A program made the position numbers and the translations under genes. Shown here piece by piece: positions 23,701 through 37,000 of a stretch of DNA of 64,000 nt (its first letter is position 1; each line of letters opens with the position of its first letter). The stretch spans positions 434,001 through 498,000 of the forward strand of contig JAQGEQ010000058.1 in NCBI GenBank assembly GCA_034620365.1, written 5' to 3'. The notes under the pieces were generated by a model, which saw nothing but the letters and a program-made list of their open reading frames with translations, was not told the DNA's origin and searched no databases. Origin of the DNA: Pegea sp. RAD2-039. Its lineage: Eukaryota > Chordata > Thaliacea > Salpida > Salpidae.

Positions 23701-26700
23701 ACCAAGCTCAAGGTCTTTCTCATCATAATACATTTGAAAACCTTTGTCACAAACATAGTTTATTTGATCTTCATTAAAATAATATTTCTTAATTGGACTG
23801 TAAGATCCATTGGCAAGCTCCTTAGGATTTGAACAAACTGTTAAAAAATAAAATTTTATTTCTTAATTTACACGTTCTAGAAAAATTTCATTTGTAATTA
23901 AGCAACTAATGTAAAATGAAATTTGTTGAACATTTCATATTTTGCTTCTAATTTAATGGAACAGTTGAGAAAATTAAAATAGTCATATGAGGTAGCTAGT
24001 TTTAATTGGACGTTAGTAGCCATGAAGAATAGGTTTTGATGCAGTATAATCTAAATATTGTAAAATATATTATAAAAATATTATTGAATTTGTGTACTTA
24101 TCGAACAGGAATTTTGCAAAATGAAAATAAAATATCAGATATAACATTAGAAATAAACAAATTGAAAAGAAAAATTGTAAATTTGATTTTAAATCTCGAC
24201 TTTGTATTGAGTTGTTTTACAATTTCAAAAGATGTTCAAATTTTACCAGACTGAGTTGTAGATATTTCTATTATGGATACATAATATTATTTGATTTAAT
24301 TACAAATTGTAGTTTTAGTTACTTTGACGACAATTCATATCCAAATTGTTGTTGAATTTGCCATCTGAGCATGTAATGTTTTTTCGAAGAATAATAGAAA
24401 AATTGCCTTTTTCATTTTCATAAACAAGTTCAAAACCTTTGTTGCATGCATATGATATTGTGTCTCCTTCAGAATAATTATCTTTAACGGGGTTGTAATA
24501 TCCATCAGTTAGCTGCCCAGGATTCGAACACACTTTTCAAGAAAACAATACTTTTTGTCATATAAATAGAAAACTAGAGTCTTATTACAAAAACGTTTTT
24601 GATTTACAGAAATTAAGCTTATTCAGTTTTAAAATAGTTTTATAAAAGTTATGAATGTTTTCAACTAGATGATTGGGTTTATTTTTTGTTATATTTAGCT
24701 TCTGTCATTAAACAGTTTACATTTACTTTTAAGCGCAAGAATTCAATTTCTAACTTTATATATGATTCAGAATAAAAAAGTCTATTTTAGCTTTAATGTA
24801 AAGATTTATATTCAATATTTTTGTGTTGAGAATGCTATAAATATATAAATTAGTTTTATATACTATTATTTCTTACTTTTTTGACATTTCATGTTTAGAA
24901 AACTGGGAAAACTTCCATTTTTACAAGTTAACAAACTTGATACATTAGAAGAAGATGAGTTATTGTTGATAGAACCAAGCTCAAGGTCTTTCTCATCATA
25001 ATGCATTTGAAAACCTTTGTCACAAACATAGTTTATTTGATCTTCATTGAAATAATATTTCTTAATTGGACTGTAAGATCCATTGGCAAGCTCCTTAGGA
25101 TTTGAACAAACTGTAAAAAAATAACATTTTGTTTCTTAATTTACACGTTCTAGAAAAATTTCATTTGGAATTAAGCAACTAATGTAAAATGAAATTAGTT
25201 GAACATTTCATAGTTTTGCTTCTAATTTAATGGAACAGTTGAGAAAATTAAAATAGTCATATGAGGTAGCTAGTTTTAATTGGACGTTAGTAGCCATGAA
25301 GAATAGGTTTCGGTGTAGTATAATCTAAATATTGTAAAATATATTATAAAAATATTATTGAATTTGTGTACTTATCGAACAGTAATTTTGCAAAATGAAA
25401 ATAAAATATCAGATATAACATTAGAAATAAACAAATTGAAAAGAAAATTTGTAAATTTGATTTTAAATCTCGACTTTGTATTGAGTTGTTTTACAACTTG
25501 TAAAAGTTGTTCAAATATTACCAGACTGAGTTGTAGATATTTCTATTATGGATACATAATATTATTTGATTTAATTACAAATTATAGTTTAAGTTACTTT
25601 GACGACAATTCATATCCAAATTGTTGTTGAATTTGCCATCTGAGCATGTAATGTTTTTTCGAAGAATAATAGAAAAATTGCCTTTTTCATTTTCATAAAC
25701 AAGTTCAAAACCTTTGTTGCATGCATATGATATTGTGTCTCCTTCAGAATAATTATCTTTAACGGGGTTGTAATATCCATCAGTTAGCTGCCCAGGATTC
25801 GAACACACTTTTCAAGAAAACAATACTTTTTGTCATATAAATAGAAAACTAGAGTCTTATTGCAAAAACGTTTTTGATTTATAGAAATTAAGCTTATTCA
25901 GTTTTAAAATAGTCTTATAAAAGTTATGAATGTTTTCAACTAGATGATTGGGTTTATTTTTTGTTATATTTAGCTTCTGTCATTAAACAGTTTACATTTA
26001 CTTTTAAGCGCAAGAATTCAATTTCTAACTTTATATATGATTCAGCTTAAAAAAAGTCTATTTTAGCTTTTATGTAAAGATTTATATTCAATATTTTTGT
26101 GTTGAGAATGCTAAAAATATATAAATTGGTTCTATATACTATTATTTCTTACTTTTTTGACATTTCATGTTTAGAAAACTGGGAAAACTTCCGTTTTTAC
26201 AAGTTAACAAACTTGATACATAAGAAGAAGATGAGTTATTGTAGATACAACCAAGCTCAAGGTCTTTCTCATCATAATACATTTGAAAACCTTTGTCACA
26301 AACATAGTTTATTTGATCTTCATTAAAATAATATTCCTTAATTGGACTGTAAGATCCATTGGCAAGCTCCTTAGGATTTGAACAAACTGTTAAAAAATAA
26401 AATTTTATTTCTTAATTTACACGTTCTAGAAAAATTTCATTTGTAATTAAGCAACTAATGTAAAATGAAATTAGTTGAACATTTCATGTTTTGCTTCTAA
26501 TTTAATGGAACAGTTGAGAAAATTAAAATAGTCATATGAGATAGCTAGTTTTAATTGGACGGTAGTAGCCATGAAGAATAGGTTTTGTTGCAGTATAATC
26601 TAAATATTGTAAAATATATTATATAAATATTATTGAATTTGTGTACTTATCGAACAGGAATTTTGCAAATTGAAAATAAAAGATCAGATATAACATTAGA

Positions 26701-27499
26701 AATAAACAAATTGAAAAGAAAATTTGTAAATTTGATTTTAAATCTCGACTTTGTATTGAGTTATTTTACAATTCGTAAAAGTTGTTCAAATATTACCAAT
26801 TTGAGTTGTAGATATTTCTATTATGGATACATAATATTATTTGATTTAATTACAAATTGTAGTTTTAGTTACTTTGACGACAATTCATATCCAAATTGTT
26901 GTTGAATTTGCCATCTGAGCATGTAATGTTTTTTCGAAGAATAATAGAAAAATTGCCTTTTTCATTTTCATAAACAAGTTCAAAACCTATGTTGCATGCA
27001 TATGATATTGTATCTCCTTCAGAATAATTATCTTTAACGGGGTTGTAATATCCATCAGTAAGCTGCCCAGGATTCGAACACACTTTTCAAGAAAACAATA
27101 CGTTTTGTCATATAAATAGAAAACTAGAATCTTATTACAAAAATGTTTTTGATTTACAGAAATAATACTTGGTAACATGGAGAATACTTTTTGGTGCTGT
27201 ACAATCTAAATATTGTAAAAGATACTTTTAAATTATTTAATTTTATATTATATAAGACTGGCACTTGTTGTCATTAACGTCTTTGGAATTAGTTATTAGC
27301 TAAAAATTAGTAAAAGTAAGACAAAATCAAATATGGAATTGTAATTGGATAATGATTTATTAAGTTACAGTAGTTTCATTTAATCCGATAAAAGTACATT
27401 TTCTTGTCTCATTTTAGTTTTCTTTAAATACTTACTTCTCTGATAAGCTTTGATCGTCAAGCAAGCAAATATCAAAAATATCAAAACGGTTTTACACAT
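9986..27499 (-). CDS. Giant adhesion GPCR with 19 CCP/sushi modules
   Basis: A 35-exon model of 2,205 codons whose exon lengths sum to a whole number of codons with every junction in phase. Order: signal peptide MCKTVLIFLIFACL (27,436-27,499); 19 CCP modules (residues about 22-1427), each with four cysteines; SEA-like region (14,672-14,873 and 14,089-14,195); HRM-like region with four Cys (13,879-13,968; 13,697-13,815); GAIN (13,417-13,566; 12,953-13,153; 12,712-12,900; 12,174-12,320); GPS (11,862-11,999); TM1 (11,650-11,759); TM2-3 (11,373-11,580); TM4 (11,139-11,261); TM5 (10,827-10,967); TM6-7 (10,484-10,681); cytoplasmic tail (9,986-10,198), Ser/Thr-rich. The GPS reads CVYW, GCC, then CRCDHTT, so autoproteolysis between the two Thr is expected. 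The product should be a plasma-membrane receptor signalling by a tethered agonist; its ligand and G protein are unknown. No stop or frameshift was seen, so this is the best candidate for a functional copy. Confidence 0.8.
11862..11999 (-). other. GPS proteolysis-site exon
   Basis: A 46-codon, phase 0-0 exon with the cysteine and tryptophan frame of a GPS: CVYWDE, KWSNFGCC, VCRCDHTTNFALIV. Histidine then Thr-Thr is the expected cleavage tripeptide. The hydrophobic frame running on past 11,862 is intron: removing 102 bp joins ALIV directly to TPSVQ before TM1. Confidence 0.85.
14901..27082 (-). repeat. Tandem array of CCP exon pairs, about 1.27-kb period, ten units
   Basis: Type-1 exons (210 bp): 26,873-27,082; 25,598-25,807; 24,323-24,532; 23,050-23,259; 21,762-21,971; 20,490-20,699; 19,216-19,425; 17,944-18,153; 16,672-16,881; 15,398-15,607. 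Type-2 exons (234 bp unless stated): 26,153-26,386; 24,877-25,110; 23,604-23,837; 22,318-22,563 (246 bp); 21,043-21,276; 19,771-20,004; 18,497-18,730; 17,225-17,458; 15,952-16,185. Steps between units are 1,272-1,288 bp. All exons are phase 1-1, so any number can be added or lost without breaking the frame. Introns are nearly as alike as exons, pointing to recent expansion or gene conversion. The tenth unit lacks its type-2 exon except 11 bp at 14,901-14,911. Confidence 0.9.
27436..27499 (-). other. Signal-peptide exon of the CCP receptor
   Basis: ATG plus a hydrophobic core and AYQR end, closing in phase 1 at a GTAAG donor. An almost identical exon of the same 64-bp length opens the plus-strand gene at 58,005-58,068. 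The shared start exon argues that this is the true 5' end of the gene. Confidence 0.8.
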
Positions 27500-28015
27500 T
27501 TGGCCAAGTTTTGATAGCACTTTTATTAGAACTTTTAAAAATTAGCAAATTGAAAAAAATTTACTGAAAAATATCAACAATATATCCCCTGAAACGTTTT
27601 ATTTATAACTTTTTGTTTATCCATCAATTTCTGTTTAACATGTACATTACCAACTAAATTAATAAACTATTAAACCTAAATATACTGAAGTGATTTGCAT
27701 TTAAAATAATTTTTATTTGAATGAAAAAAATTTTCATTTCTTGGTCATACTGATAGATACTTTTGTTTTTAATAAACATTTAACTCAAAGATTTAAAAAG
27801 GAAACGATTAAATTCTCAATAAAATACTTAAAACTTGTTATAAACAATTTCGTTTTATCAATACCACAGTGTAAGTAACCCAGTAAAACTACAGGATGTA
27901 TAAAAAAGTTCTAGTTAACTGAAACTATACTATATTTTGCTTTAAATTATACGTAGAACAAATATTAATATATTTTAATTTGTAATATAAAATTATTTAT
28001 ATTTTTGTGCAACAA
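27500..28015 (-). promoter_or_regulatory. Upstream region of the CCP receptor, shared with the inverted gene
   Basis: The 500 bp before the ATG match, in inverse orientation, the 500 bp before the plus-strand gene at 58,005. Conserved pieces include AAAATTAGCAAATTG and CTCAAAGATTTAAAAAGG. It probably holds the promoter and 5'UTR. No TATA box can be singled out in such AT-rich DNA. Confidence 0.5.
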
Positions 28016-28858
28016 GACCAACTAAGAAGTTTGTTTATTCTACAAACTTTATCATCAAACCTGTTTAGGCCAAACATAGCAGCTCGTAGCCATGTACTGA
28101 TGGTAAAATTTAAACATACTAGCTGTCAACTTACTATTAATGATTTAATAAAAGTAATTAACTATTAAAGATTCTTTTATATAAAAAAAATACTGAAATA
28201 ATCTAGTTAAAGAGTTTCACATCGTAGTTGTTTCAGTTGCAAAATAAAGCTTAGAGATGGTATAGATTTCTTATTATAATTCTTTACAGCTCCCAAGGTT
28301 TTTTGCTTTTAATACTATCTAACTATTAAACAAACTACTTTAACAGTACTGTTTTTTATCCAGGCTATTTATCCTGTATAAAATGGTGCAATCTTAAAAC
28401 TGCTAAATACTAAGAGTTGTTGACAACATTCTATTAGTTTCCTTGTTTTGTAATTATTCTCTTTCAAATTTAAACAAAGCTGTAGCAGATTTCTTATCTC
28501 TTACTAATCTGCTAGTTACCAACAAACGAGTATCTGTAAGATAACAGGGTTTAATATCTTTTACCAATTATATATTTCCTGATGCTGTTAGTCATATGTT
28601 TGAACGAATTTTTATCTTATTTCATAATTTTCTTTACATAAACTTGATTTTATGTTTTTAAAATTGTTGTAATATGTATTGACATCAAATATTTTTTTTA
28701 TATGAAATTTTTAAATAATAATTTTCTTGCTGTTAAAGCTTTGCTGATTAACTAATTACTAATTTTCCAAACGAATAATGTGATTGGTTGTCGAGATTTG
28801 TTTTCATTTTGCTTTGGTATAAACAGTAAATATCCAATTATTAAACTACTAGACTTAC
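28015..28858. repeat. Block B copy 1
   Basis: Near-identical to about 40,520-41,355 and, inverted, to about 56,690-57,490. Landmarks are TTGTTTATTCTACAAACTTT and TTTATCCTGTATAAAATGG. No coding frame. It lies between a receptor start and block A. Confidence 0.85.
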
Positions 28859-29278
28859 TTTGCTAAAGTAGTTTAAACAAATTGAATCGATGATTACTTT
28901 TATTAAAATTTTTTTTAAATGTTTTTGTCATGTGTTTACTCTGAGAAGTGGATACAAGTTTACCAATAAAATTATCACAAAAACGTTTTATATGAGACTT
29001 TTTTAGAATCTTCAAGACTGCAGCACCTTAGATCTAAGCGCTTGTTTTCACAAGCTTTGACTGTATATGATTCTTAAAATATTATCAGAAAAGATATGAT
29101 CATCTTGTGAAGAAAGTTATTTTTATAGATAACTACTTAATACTTGGTATCAACATTAGTATTCAACATGAACCATAGTGAGTGATAAATGTTGCAAATT
29201 ATTTCAAGTACTTCAATTACTGTTACAGGATGTTATCATGAATTACATCATTATGGAGAATATAACTAAATTTGATAT
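28858..29278. repeat. Block A copy 2
   Basis: Directly continues block B. Same sequence as 9,030-9,440 with scattered substitutions and small indels. Confidence 0.85.
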
Positions 29279-29279
29279 C

Positions 29280-30500
29280 ATTTAAGAAATTAAGTAAGAA
29301 TGAAATTTTTAAAAATGTAGGACTCAAAAATTGTTCAAGGTGCGAAATCTTTTTCAAAACGTTTAATACTTTGCTTTTGCTCACTAACCTTTTAATTTGT
29401 TTTAAATTAAGGATTAGTAATGTAACTGTAACTTCTTGAACTAAGAGATAAGCAATTAACAGAACAAATAGTAATGATTTTTTTAAAATATTAAAAATTG
29501 TTTTATTCTAAGAATTTTGTAGAATGGAACTTTTATATTGATCTGTTTTAAATGATCTAGAAAGATGATTTTTGATGATAGTAGAAAGATTTCCACCTTA
29601 ACACATTCATATATTTGTGTAAAATTATAAAAGTACATCTCTGCAAATGTAAATAAATATGATTAGTCAAATGCTTCCCGATAGTTTAGATTTGAAAGTT
29701 ATTACAACAACATTTCTACGTTTTATCAATACCACGGTGTAAGTCTAAACACAGTAAAACTAGAGGATATTTAAAATAGTTTTAGTAAACTGGAACTAAA
29801 CTATATTTTACTCTAAAGTATACGCAGAACAAAATATAACTAAGAGGCCAGTTTGACTAATTTATTAACTTTGTATGGTTAAAAATGTTCGGTCAATTAG
29901 AGTAATTAAGAAGTTAGTTGATTCTACAACTCTTGTAATTACCTGGTTAGGGCAGACACAACAGCTTGTTGTCCAGATCTTAGGGCAAAAATTTAGATAC
30001 TAGGTTTCAACTTAGCTTTAATGATTTAGTGGAAGTTTTTTCCACCTTTTAAAGGTACTTTTCTATAAACAAATACTGAAATTATACAGTTCAAGAGTCT
30101 TACGTCGCAGTTGGAAATAAAATTGTAGTTATAACTTTTCTAACTAAAAATACAAATAAGATTCTTCTATTGTACTGTGCTTTCTTATATTTATTCAATT
30201 GTTTAATTTGATGACGTTAAAACAATAATGTAACTAATTCTTAATCTCTTATTAAGCTGCAACATGTTTACAAACATTCATCTATAATAACTGACTTGAT
30301 AAATGACAATTGACTATTTTCCACAGTTTTTCATTTCCGGCTTTTCTGAGTCATAATTTTTCAGAAGAATTTTTATGTAAATGTTAATATCTTTGTTTTT
30401 ATTTTTGTTGTTTAAATTAAAGCTGAAAAATCTTTTAAAAACTGAATTTTTCATTTCAGAAAATTTTTATTTGTTGTAATAATACAAACGTAGTTTACAC
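29280..30500. repeat. Block D copy 1 with an orphan piece of SEA-like exon
   Basis: It matches, inverted, about 50,040-51,130 and about 55,385-56,275 (landmark GACACAACAGCTTGTTGTCC at about 29,956). At 29,530-29,650 it contains part of the receptor's SEA-like exon with its acceptor, but the second half of the exon is replaced by unrelated sequence, so it cannot splice onward in frame. The part near 29,720-29,830 also resembles the area at 27,850-27,960, suggesting an older duplication. Confidence 0.7.
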
Positions 30501-30644
30501 GAGAAGAAAAAAACCGTCAGATTATTTGATAAAAATAAAACTTTATAATGCATTAACTTGAAAATTTTCAGTTGCAGGTGTAATTGATAGTTTTATGTCA
30601 AGCTTTTAGCTAAAATAAATATATTCTGTAATCCAGGATAGAAA

Positions 30645-30880
30645 TTATGGAGATCCAATTGTTGCAGATGCAGCAGGATTTACTTCTCTAAGCTAACAAA
30701 GTATTATGTAGAAGAAAGGACTAATGTGGCCACGCCTGGCTTGTGCAGTGAGAGCCGCCAGAACGACACTAAGTACAGTGACAAACTGCCTATGAGGTTT
30801 CAACCCGGCTTTTATTTCGGGGTTTTACAAAAGAGTATTGTCATTGATCAGACTACAAGACCTTTCTACGCCGATTTCTT
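30645..30880. repeat. Interspersed repeat copy 3
   Basis: Close to the copy at 9,575 and in the same place relative to a receptor 3' end. All frames are interrupted. Confidence 0.6.
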
Positions 30881-31054
30881 ATGAACTTTTTTTTGTAGCA
30901 ATTATGTCTTCGTATGTGTTTGCTCAATAAATAATATAGTAGTGAGACTGGAGATGCTAGAATATAATCAATAAATGGTAATAAAAATCTGGAGTAAACA
31001 AAAATATTTCATTAAAGTAAATCGATAATGAAATGGCTTATACCCTCTTCTATG

Positions 31055-34000
31055 TTAAACAATTTTAGAGGAAGGTTGTTCGGTTGTTGACCTGGCTACT
31101 GTTGATGTTGTATATTCATTTATGCTACTTATGTTAGCTGAGCTGCGTCTTCTGTTAAGTGTTGATAATATGATAGTGTTGGATTGAATTGCTTTGGTGA
31201 ATGGTAACCACCAAATTTTGCAAACTTCAACTGGTTTGATGCAAAAAATATAGAAAATGTAAACTCCCTGAAAAATAGTAAAATAACAAAGTTTATTAGT
31301 AGCTTTAGAGCTTTTAAACTAAATTCAAACTTTCATTTATGTCAACAACGTGGTTACATACTTTGACAACTAAACAAGAGTAATATTTTTGACTCAATTA
31401 ATAAATTTAACAATTTAATTATTAAATTTCTTTCTAGTGATTATTTGTTTGAAGCTGATATAATATAACAAGCTTAATAAGTTGCTATTAGTTGCATAAT
31501 ATATATTATCAAAACAGAGTGTAAAAATGTTGAATAAATCTAGGAAAAGTACCTGGAAACAATTAACCAAGTTGAAGATCCAACTGGTCACTAGATGATA
31601 AGTTGGATCTGTTGAAAAAGTCATGAAAATGCCGAAAGTCCATCCTAAGCCCAATGTAAAAGTTAAAGTGATAGCCAAAGATGCAGTTTCGCTGTTTTGT
31701 GACTTTCTACTTGATGTTATCTTGACAAAAACGTGATAAACTTTAGTTGACTTTTCTTAAAACTAAATATTTCTTTAATAAGTTTATTTGACTTCTTAAA
31801 TAATTACAAAATCTGATGAAAACTCATCCATTTAAGATTAACATTTTTACTTTATTTCTTTTTATTGTTGTTTCTCTCATCACACAAATACATACGAATG
31901 TATTGTAGCATAATTTAATAGCAATGATGGCTAGAAATCCAATATACAAGGAGTAACTGTGTAACCAGCACATGTGTGAAGCACGATAATGTGATTTATA
32001 ATATCGAGACTCGAAAGCAATCTCTGAAAGAGAAAACTGAACTTTAATAAGTGTTTGGGATGTGATCACTAAATTATAAGATAGATAAATCGTAATATTC
32101 TGATATGATAATCAAGCAGATGCCAAACGTTTCATAAGTAGACATACAAAAACTAATCTTCAAACTATCTTTAAAAAAGTCAACTTGCTTTTATCACATA
32201 AATTGACTTGATATTCTTGATCTAGTTTTCCGTAAGTAATGGAAGAATTGATAGCCACAATAATCAAAGGAATTCAATATGAGAAAATATGACATTTTAG
32301 CAAAAAATGTTCACTTTCTCTACTAAATAACTAAAACAACATTTAAAGCTTTTTATTGTAGCATAGAAAAACAATCAAATGTTATACTATGCTCGAGTCT
32401 ACTGCATAACTGATAATAAATATTTGACATTTTATAATTACTTTAACGAGAGTGTAGTACAGCTTATATCCATAGATACCTATCCATAACCATGTTACCA
32501 AGAAAAAGTAATGTAATAAGCAAGTAATGACATTGCAAGTGATTGTGTCATCTACCATGTTTACACCTGATAGAAATATGATATAAGCAAGTAACAGGTT
32601 GAAATAAATGTTGATCTGAATTTTTGTCCATTGCTTTTGCCGTAACTTTCTGTAAATATCTTTTTTAATTTGCATTTTATTGTTTCCAAAATAATTAGTA
32701 GAAAGATTATTGACTTACGAGTTATAAAGATATATACAAGTTGTGGAAAAAATACCCATAACTGATAATATTAGAGCTACCATGCTGAAAACATCTAAAG
32801 TAATATCTTTGGGTTGTACACTTGGAGTCTGTTGGAAGATTACAATTATTTATTTTGAGTGAAAAATTTATATTACAAATAAAACGACAAATAAAGTTGA
32901 TAGGAAAGCAAATTGCAAATAAAGTACAAACCACAATAAGAGCAAAATTAGTGGTGTGATCACATCTACAGACAGGTTGATCATTACTGATCTCTAAACA
33001 GCATCCCAAATTTGACCATTTCAAGTTAGTTTCATCCCAGTAAACACATTCTTGCTCTAAATAAATTACCTGAAATGAAAATCTAAGTCAAATTTTTCTT
33101 TGATGAGTTACAAAAATGATTTTATGTCTTATTGAAGACCTAAGTAAGTTTTGTATGAGTGATTAGAGCTTACACAAATTATTAAATAGGACTTAAAGCT
33201 TATAACCTTTCTGATTTCTACATAAACATTTCTACGATTACTCACATCAAGTTTATCTTTTTCAACTTTTCCTTTTCCAAAAGCCCCAGACTGGCTTGAG
33301 TGAACAATTGTGACATTAGTGCTTAATTTGTTATCGTTGACATTTCTCTTTTCTCTTATTGGCGCTTCTAGAAAAAGTCTTGCTGATATCACCTTCAAAA
33401 AGTTAAACAGCTTACATCTGTTGCTGACTTGAAGTAATTGGTATCATATGATAATTGAATTGGTAGCACTGGACTTTTCAAGAATAAGAAAAGGAAGTAT
33501 GAGTGAATATTAATATGAATAAATTTTAAGAAGCTGATACCAAACTATATTAGATAGAATAACTACAAATTCACTTAAAATTTATAATTTCGAGATTAAA
33601 AGAGGACACAAATTTGAGATGATAACAACAGTAAATAAAGCATTTAATTAAGAGTAAAATATAATATCAGAAGTTTTGATATTTTTAAACATTATAAGTT
33701 TATTTAATAGTATTTAACAAAACTTAATATTTGCTTATTCAAACAAAGTTTTTTTGTTTTCTGAGATTTAAAATATAAAAACAAACCTTATCGACGTCTG
33801 TTGTTCCAAACAAACTGTGATCATCGAAATAAGTGAATATTAGTTTTAGATTCTTATTTGAACGTAAATTCTGTGGAATCTCAGCAGTGATGTTTAGGTG
33901 ATAAATTTGAGTGTTGGAATCAATCCAAAGTGGAGCGTATGATAATTTATCAATATTTGCTTTAGGTTTTTCAACCTTAAAGATGAGAAGTTATTTATTA

Positions 34001-37000
34001 ACGAGTTAAACTTCTAAGACTATTTACTTTTAACTGAATGTTATCAGTTAAAATTTCTATTTTTCCAGTACTAGAATCCAACTTTATATGATCAGCAACT
34101 TTGTTAATGCTTTTAAGAATGGTTTGTTGCTGTGAAGGTTCAAGAGAAACTTGTTTACTTTCAGCACTCGTACCTTTACTAAGTTCAGATGCTACTTGAG
34201 TAACTGATTCAAGTGTTTCAATGTCTATCTATATTCAAAGACATTTTACTGATATTAAAATCAATTTGATTATAAAACAAAAATCTAAGGTATAAATAAT
34301 TCAACCAAGAAACAAACAGATTGCTTCAGTGAAACCAACCAATGGAAAACATTAATAATTTTGTTTAGAAGAGTTTAATCATTTAAGATCTTGATGAAAT
34401 TTAATAGATTATAAGATTTAGATGTTAATATAAATGTTTGATCTTTGAATTTTCAAAATAAAAGATTTGTAAATTACTTTTTCATCTTCAACATTTTCTA
34501 GTGCCTTGTTTAGAATATCAACAACTTCGGAGACATCTTTAGAAGTGATATTTGAGGTAGTAACAATTGTGGCTAGATTACTAATTACATCGCTTGTTTG
34601 AGATATATTGAATGTTATTTCACTAATCTAAAAGTCAATATAATCATTTATTAATTATAAATGAAAAATTTGTTTATTTAGTAAGATTAATCAATGTTTG
34701 AAGATGCAATAACTAATATTCTAGCAATAAAAACATGATAAGAAAGAATTAACTCACTTCAGACAACAGTGACGACACTGTAGCTTTACAATCTGTTTCT
34801 TTTATGGTTGATGGATCAAACTCAGAATTATAATTGTTTTTATTTAAAGCACATTTGATGACTGCTTTTGCCTGACCTACAAATTGTTTCATTATTATTA
34901 ATTGAAAAATTATTTTTTCAAATTGTATTAAACGCTTACCTTTTGGACATTTTTCCTCAGAATAAGCAACTGAGTTAGCAACTGTGAATGGAAATTTGAA
35001 ACCTTTAATTGGCTTTTCCGAGCAAGCAACTAGAAAATATTTAAAGTCATCTATTGGTTTCTTAAGATATTTGTAAAATCTATTACTGATTAAGACTTTA
35101 ATTATTCTATTAGTTTTTAATCAATTAATACATGGAATTAATGAATTACCGAAAGGTTTGTTCCTAAGTCCTTCCAAAGGGTTGTATCTGTTGTATTCCA
35201 AATAATTTTCCATCAAGTTAGAATACGAAACATCAGAATCCAATTCAAGAACGTAGCTTGAATTATTGAAGTTTGAAATTTAAAACACTATTTTACATAA
35301 TGAAGAGGTTAATAAATATTTTTTCTTATGAAAAGTAGTAGAAAAATTGTCCAAACCAACCAGTTTTTGATGTTTTCTGATTTGGTTTAATAATTTTATT
35401 AAGTAAACAGATATAAAATTTCAAAAAGAAATAGTTTAAACACAGTTAAATATCTACATTAAAAAAGTAGAAAAATATAAGTGCTAACATTAAAATTAAA
35501 TTGTAAGATGCAGAGTATGCTAAGGTTTTTTGAATCAATAATCTTTATCAAATAACCTGAAAATTACCTTTGTTTCGACCTTAGTTGTATTTACCTTAAA
35601 ATTCATAAATTTAGAAAGAATTAAAACTAAACTTATGTACATCTTGAGCACCAATTTAAATTTATCTTTAAATTATAACTAAAAAAGTTTGAATATGGTT
35701 CTACTCAATAAGTAATCAAAAAAAAAACTCACGATATAAAAACTTCTTTTGAGTTTGTTGATTTCGCAGTCACAAATGTTTCTTCTTTATGATTTGGAAA
35801 AAGAACAAGATTGGTTATTGAACTTTTATATTGATCTGATTGAAATGATTTAGAAAGATGATTTTTGAGGATAGTAGATAGATTTTCAACTTTAACACCT
35901 TGATATATTTGTGTAAAATTATAAAAGTACATTTCTGCAAATGTAAACAAATATGATTAGTCAAATGCTTCATGATGGTTTAGCTTAGGAAGTTATTACA
36001 ACAACATTTCAAATTCAAATTACAATCATCAATTAACTTAGTTAACATAATAAATTATCACAATAAACATAAAACTTCAATTTGTTTAGTTGTTAATAAA
36101 TCAACTAGGAACAAAAAGCAATTAAGATGAAAATCTAAATAAAAATGAATTATGAACATATTGTTAATTGCATTGAATTTTATTAAAAAAAATTCCTTAA
36201 TTTTTTACTGATTTGCATAATTTTAACTAATATGAAGAATATTTGTTGGTTTCTTTTTTTTAAATTGTAGGTGTTGTTCTATAAGGACATAAGTAAATGA
36301 TTTTTCTTATATTTGTTACATTTAATGTTTAGATAACATGGACAACTTCCTTAAAAAGATAAATTATAAAAAATTTCTATTCAATAATATTGTAATTTGA
36401 AATCTATTTTAATATAAGATAGATTGTATAACAATTTACTTGATGAACAAACAATCATGTCCAGATTAGTTTTAATTTTCCCTCTAATCATTTTATAAAT
36501 CTCTCTCGCACTTCTAAATGTTGAATTTTGTAAGTATCGCTGAGACTCTATGATTAATGAGTTCAGTTCATTTGTTGAATCAATGGCATCCACTAAAAAC
36601 CTTGTCTCGTTCATGAAAAAGCTTGAAAACAAATTTAAACAGCAAAGTTTAGATAATTATATTAATCGTTATGTCTGATTTTATAAATTTATTTTCAGTA
36701 GATGTCTATCAGAAAAAGTTAAATAATTTCTAGTTAACAGTTTGCCAGTTATATATACGAATAAACAATAAATAAAAAAGTTATTTTTTGAACTATTAAG
36801 TAGCTCTTGACTAATTCGTAATAACATTTGTTGAACTGATAAAGATTTAGTAATTTTTAATTACTAAGCTTGTGCCAACGATTAACTGGGCGTAGTAATG
36901 TAAATTACATAAAAACGTAAATATATATTTTCTAGAGATGAAAGAAATTTAAAACAAATCAACGTAATTTTAAATTCACAAATTCGTGACCTCAGCGATA

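Noticed and set aside
15110-26905. Plus-strand frames of 72-106 codons recurring in every CCP unit (starting near NLNIVKY or NLCTYRT)
   Set aside because: They lie antisense to the type-1 exon and its downstream intron and recur only because the unit recurs. They have no splice logic of their own, and indels break them in several units.
15398-27082. CRISPR-like regular repeat spacing
   Set aside because: The period is 1.27 kb with coding exons in a eukaryotic gene; no short direct repeats with unique spacers.
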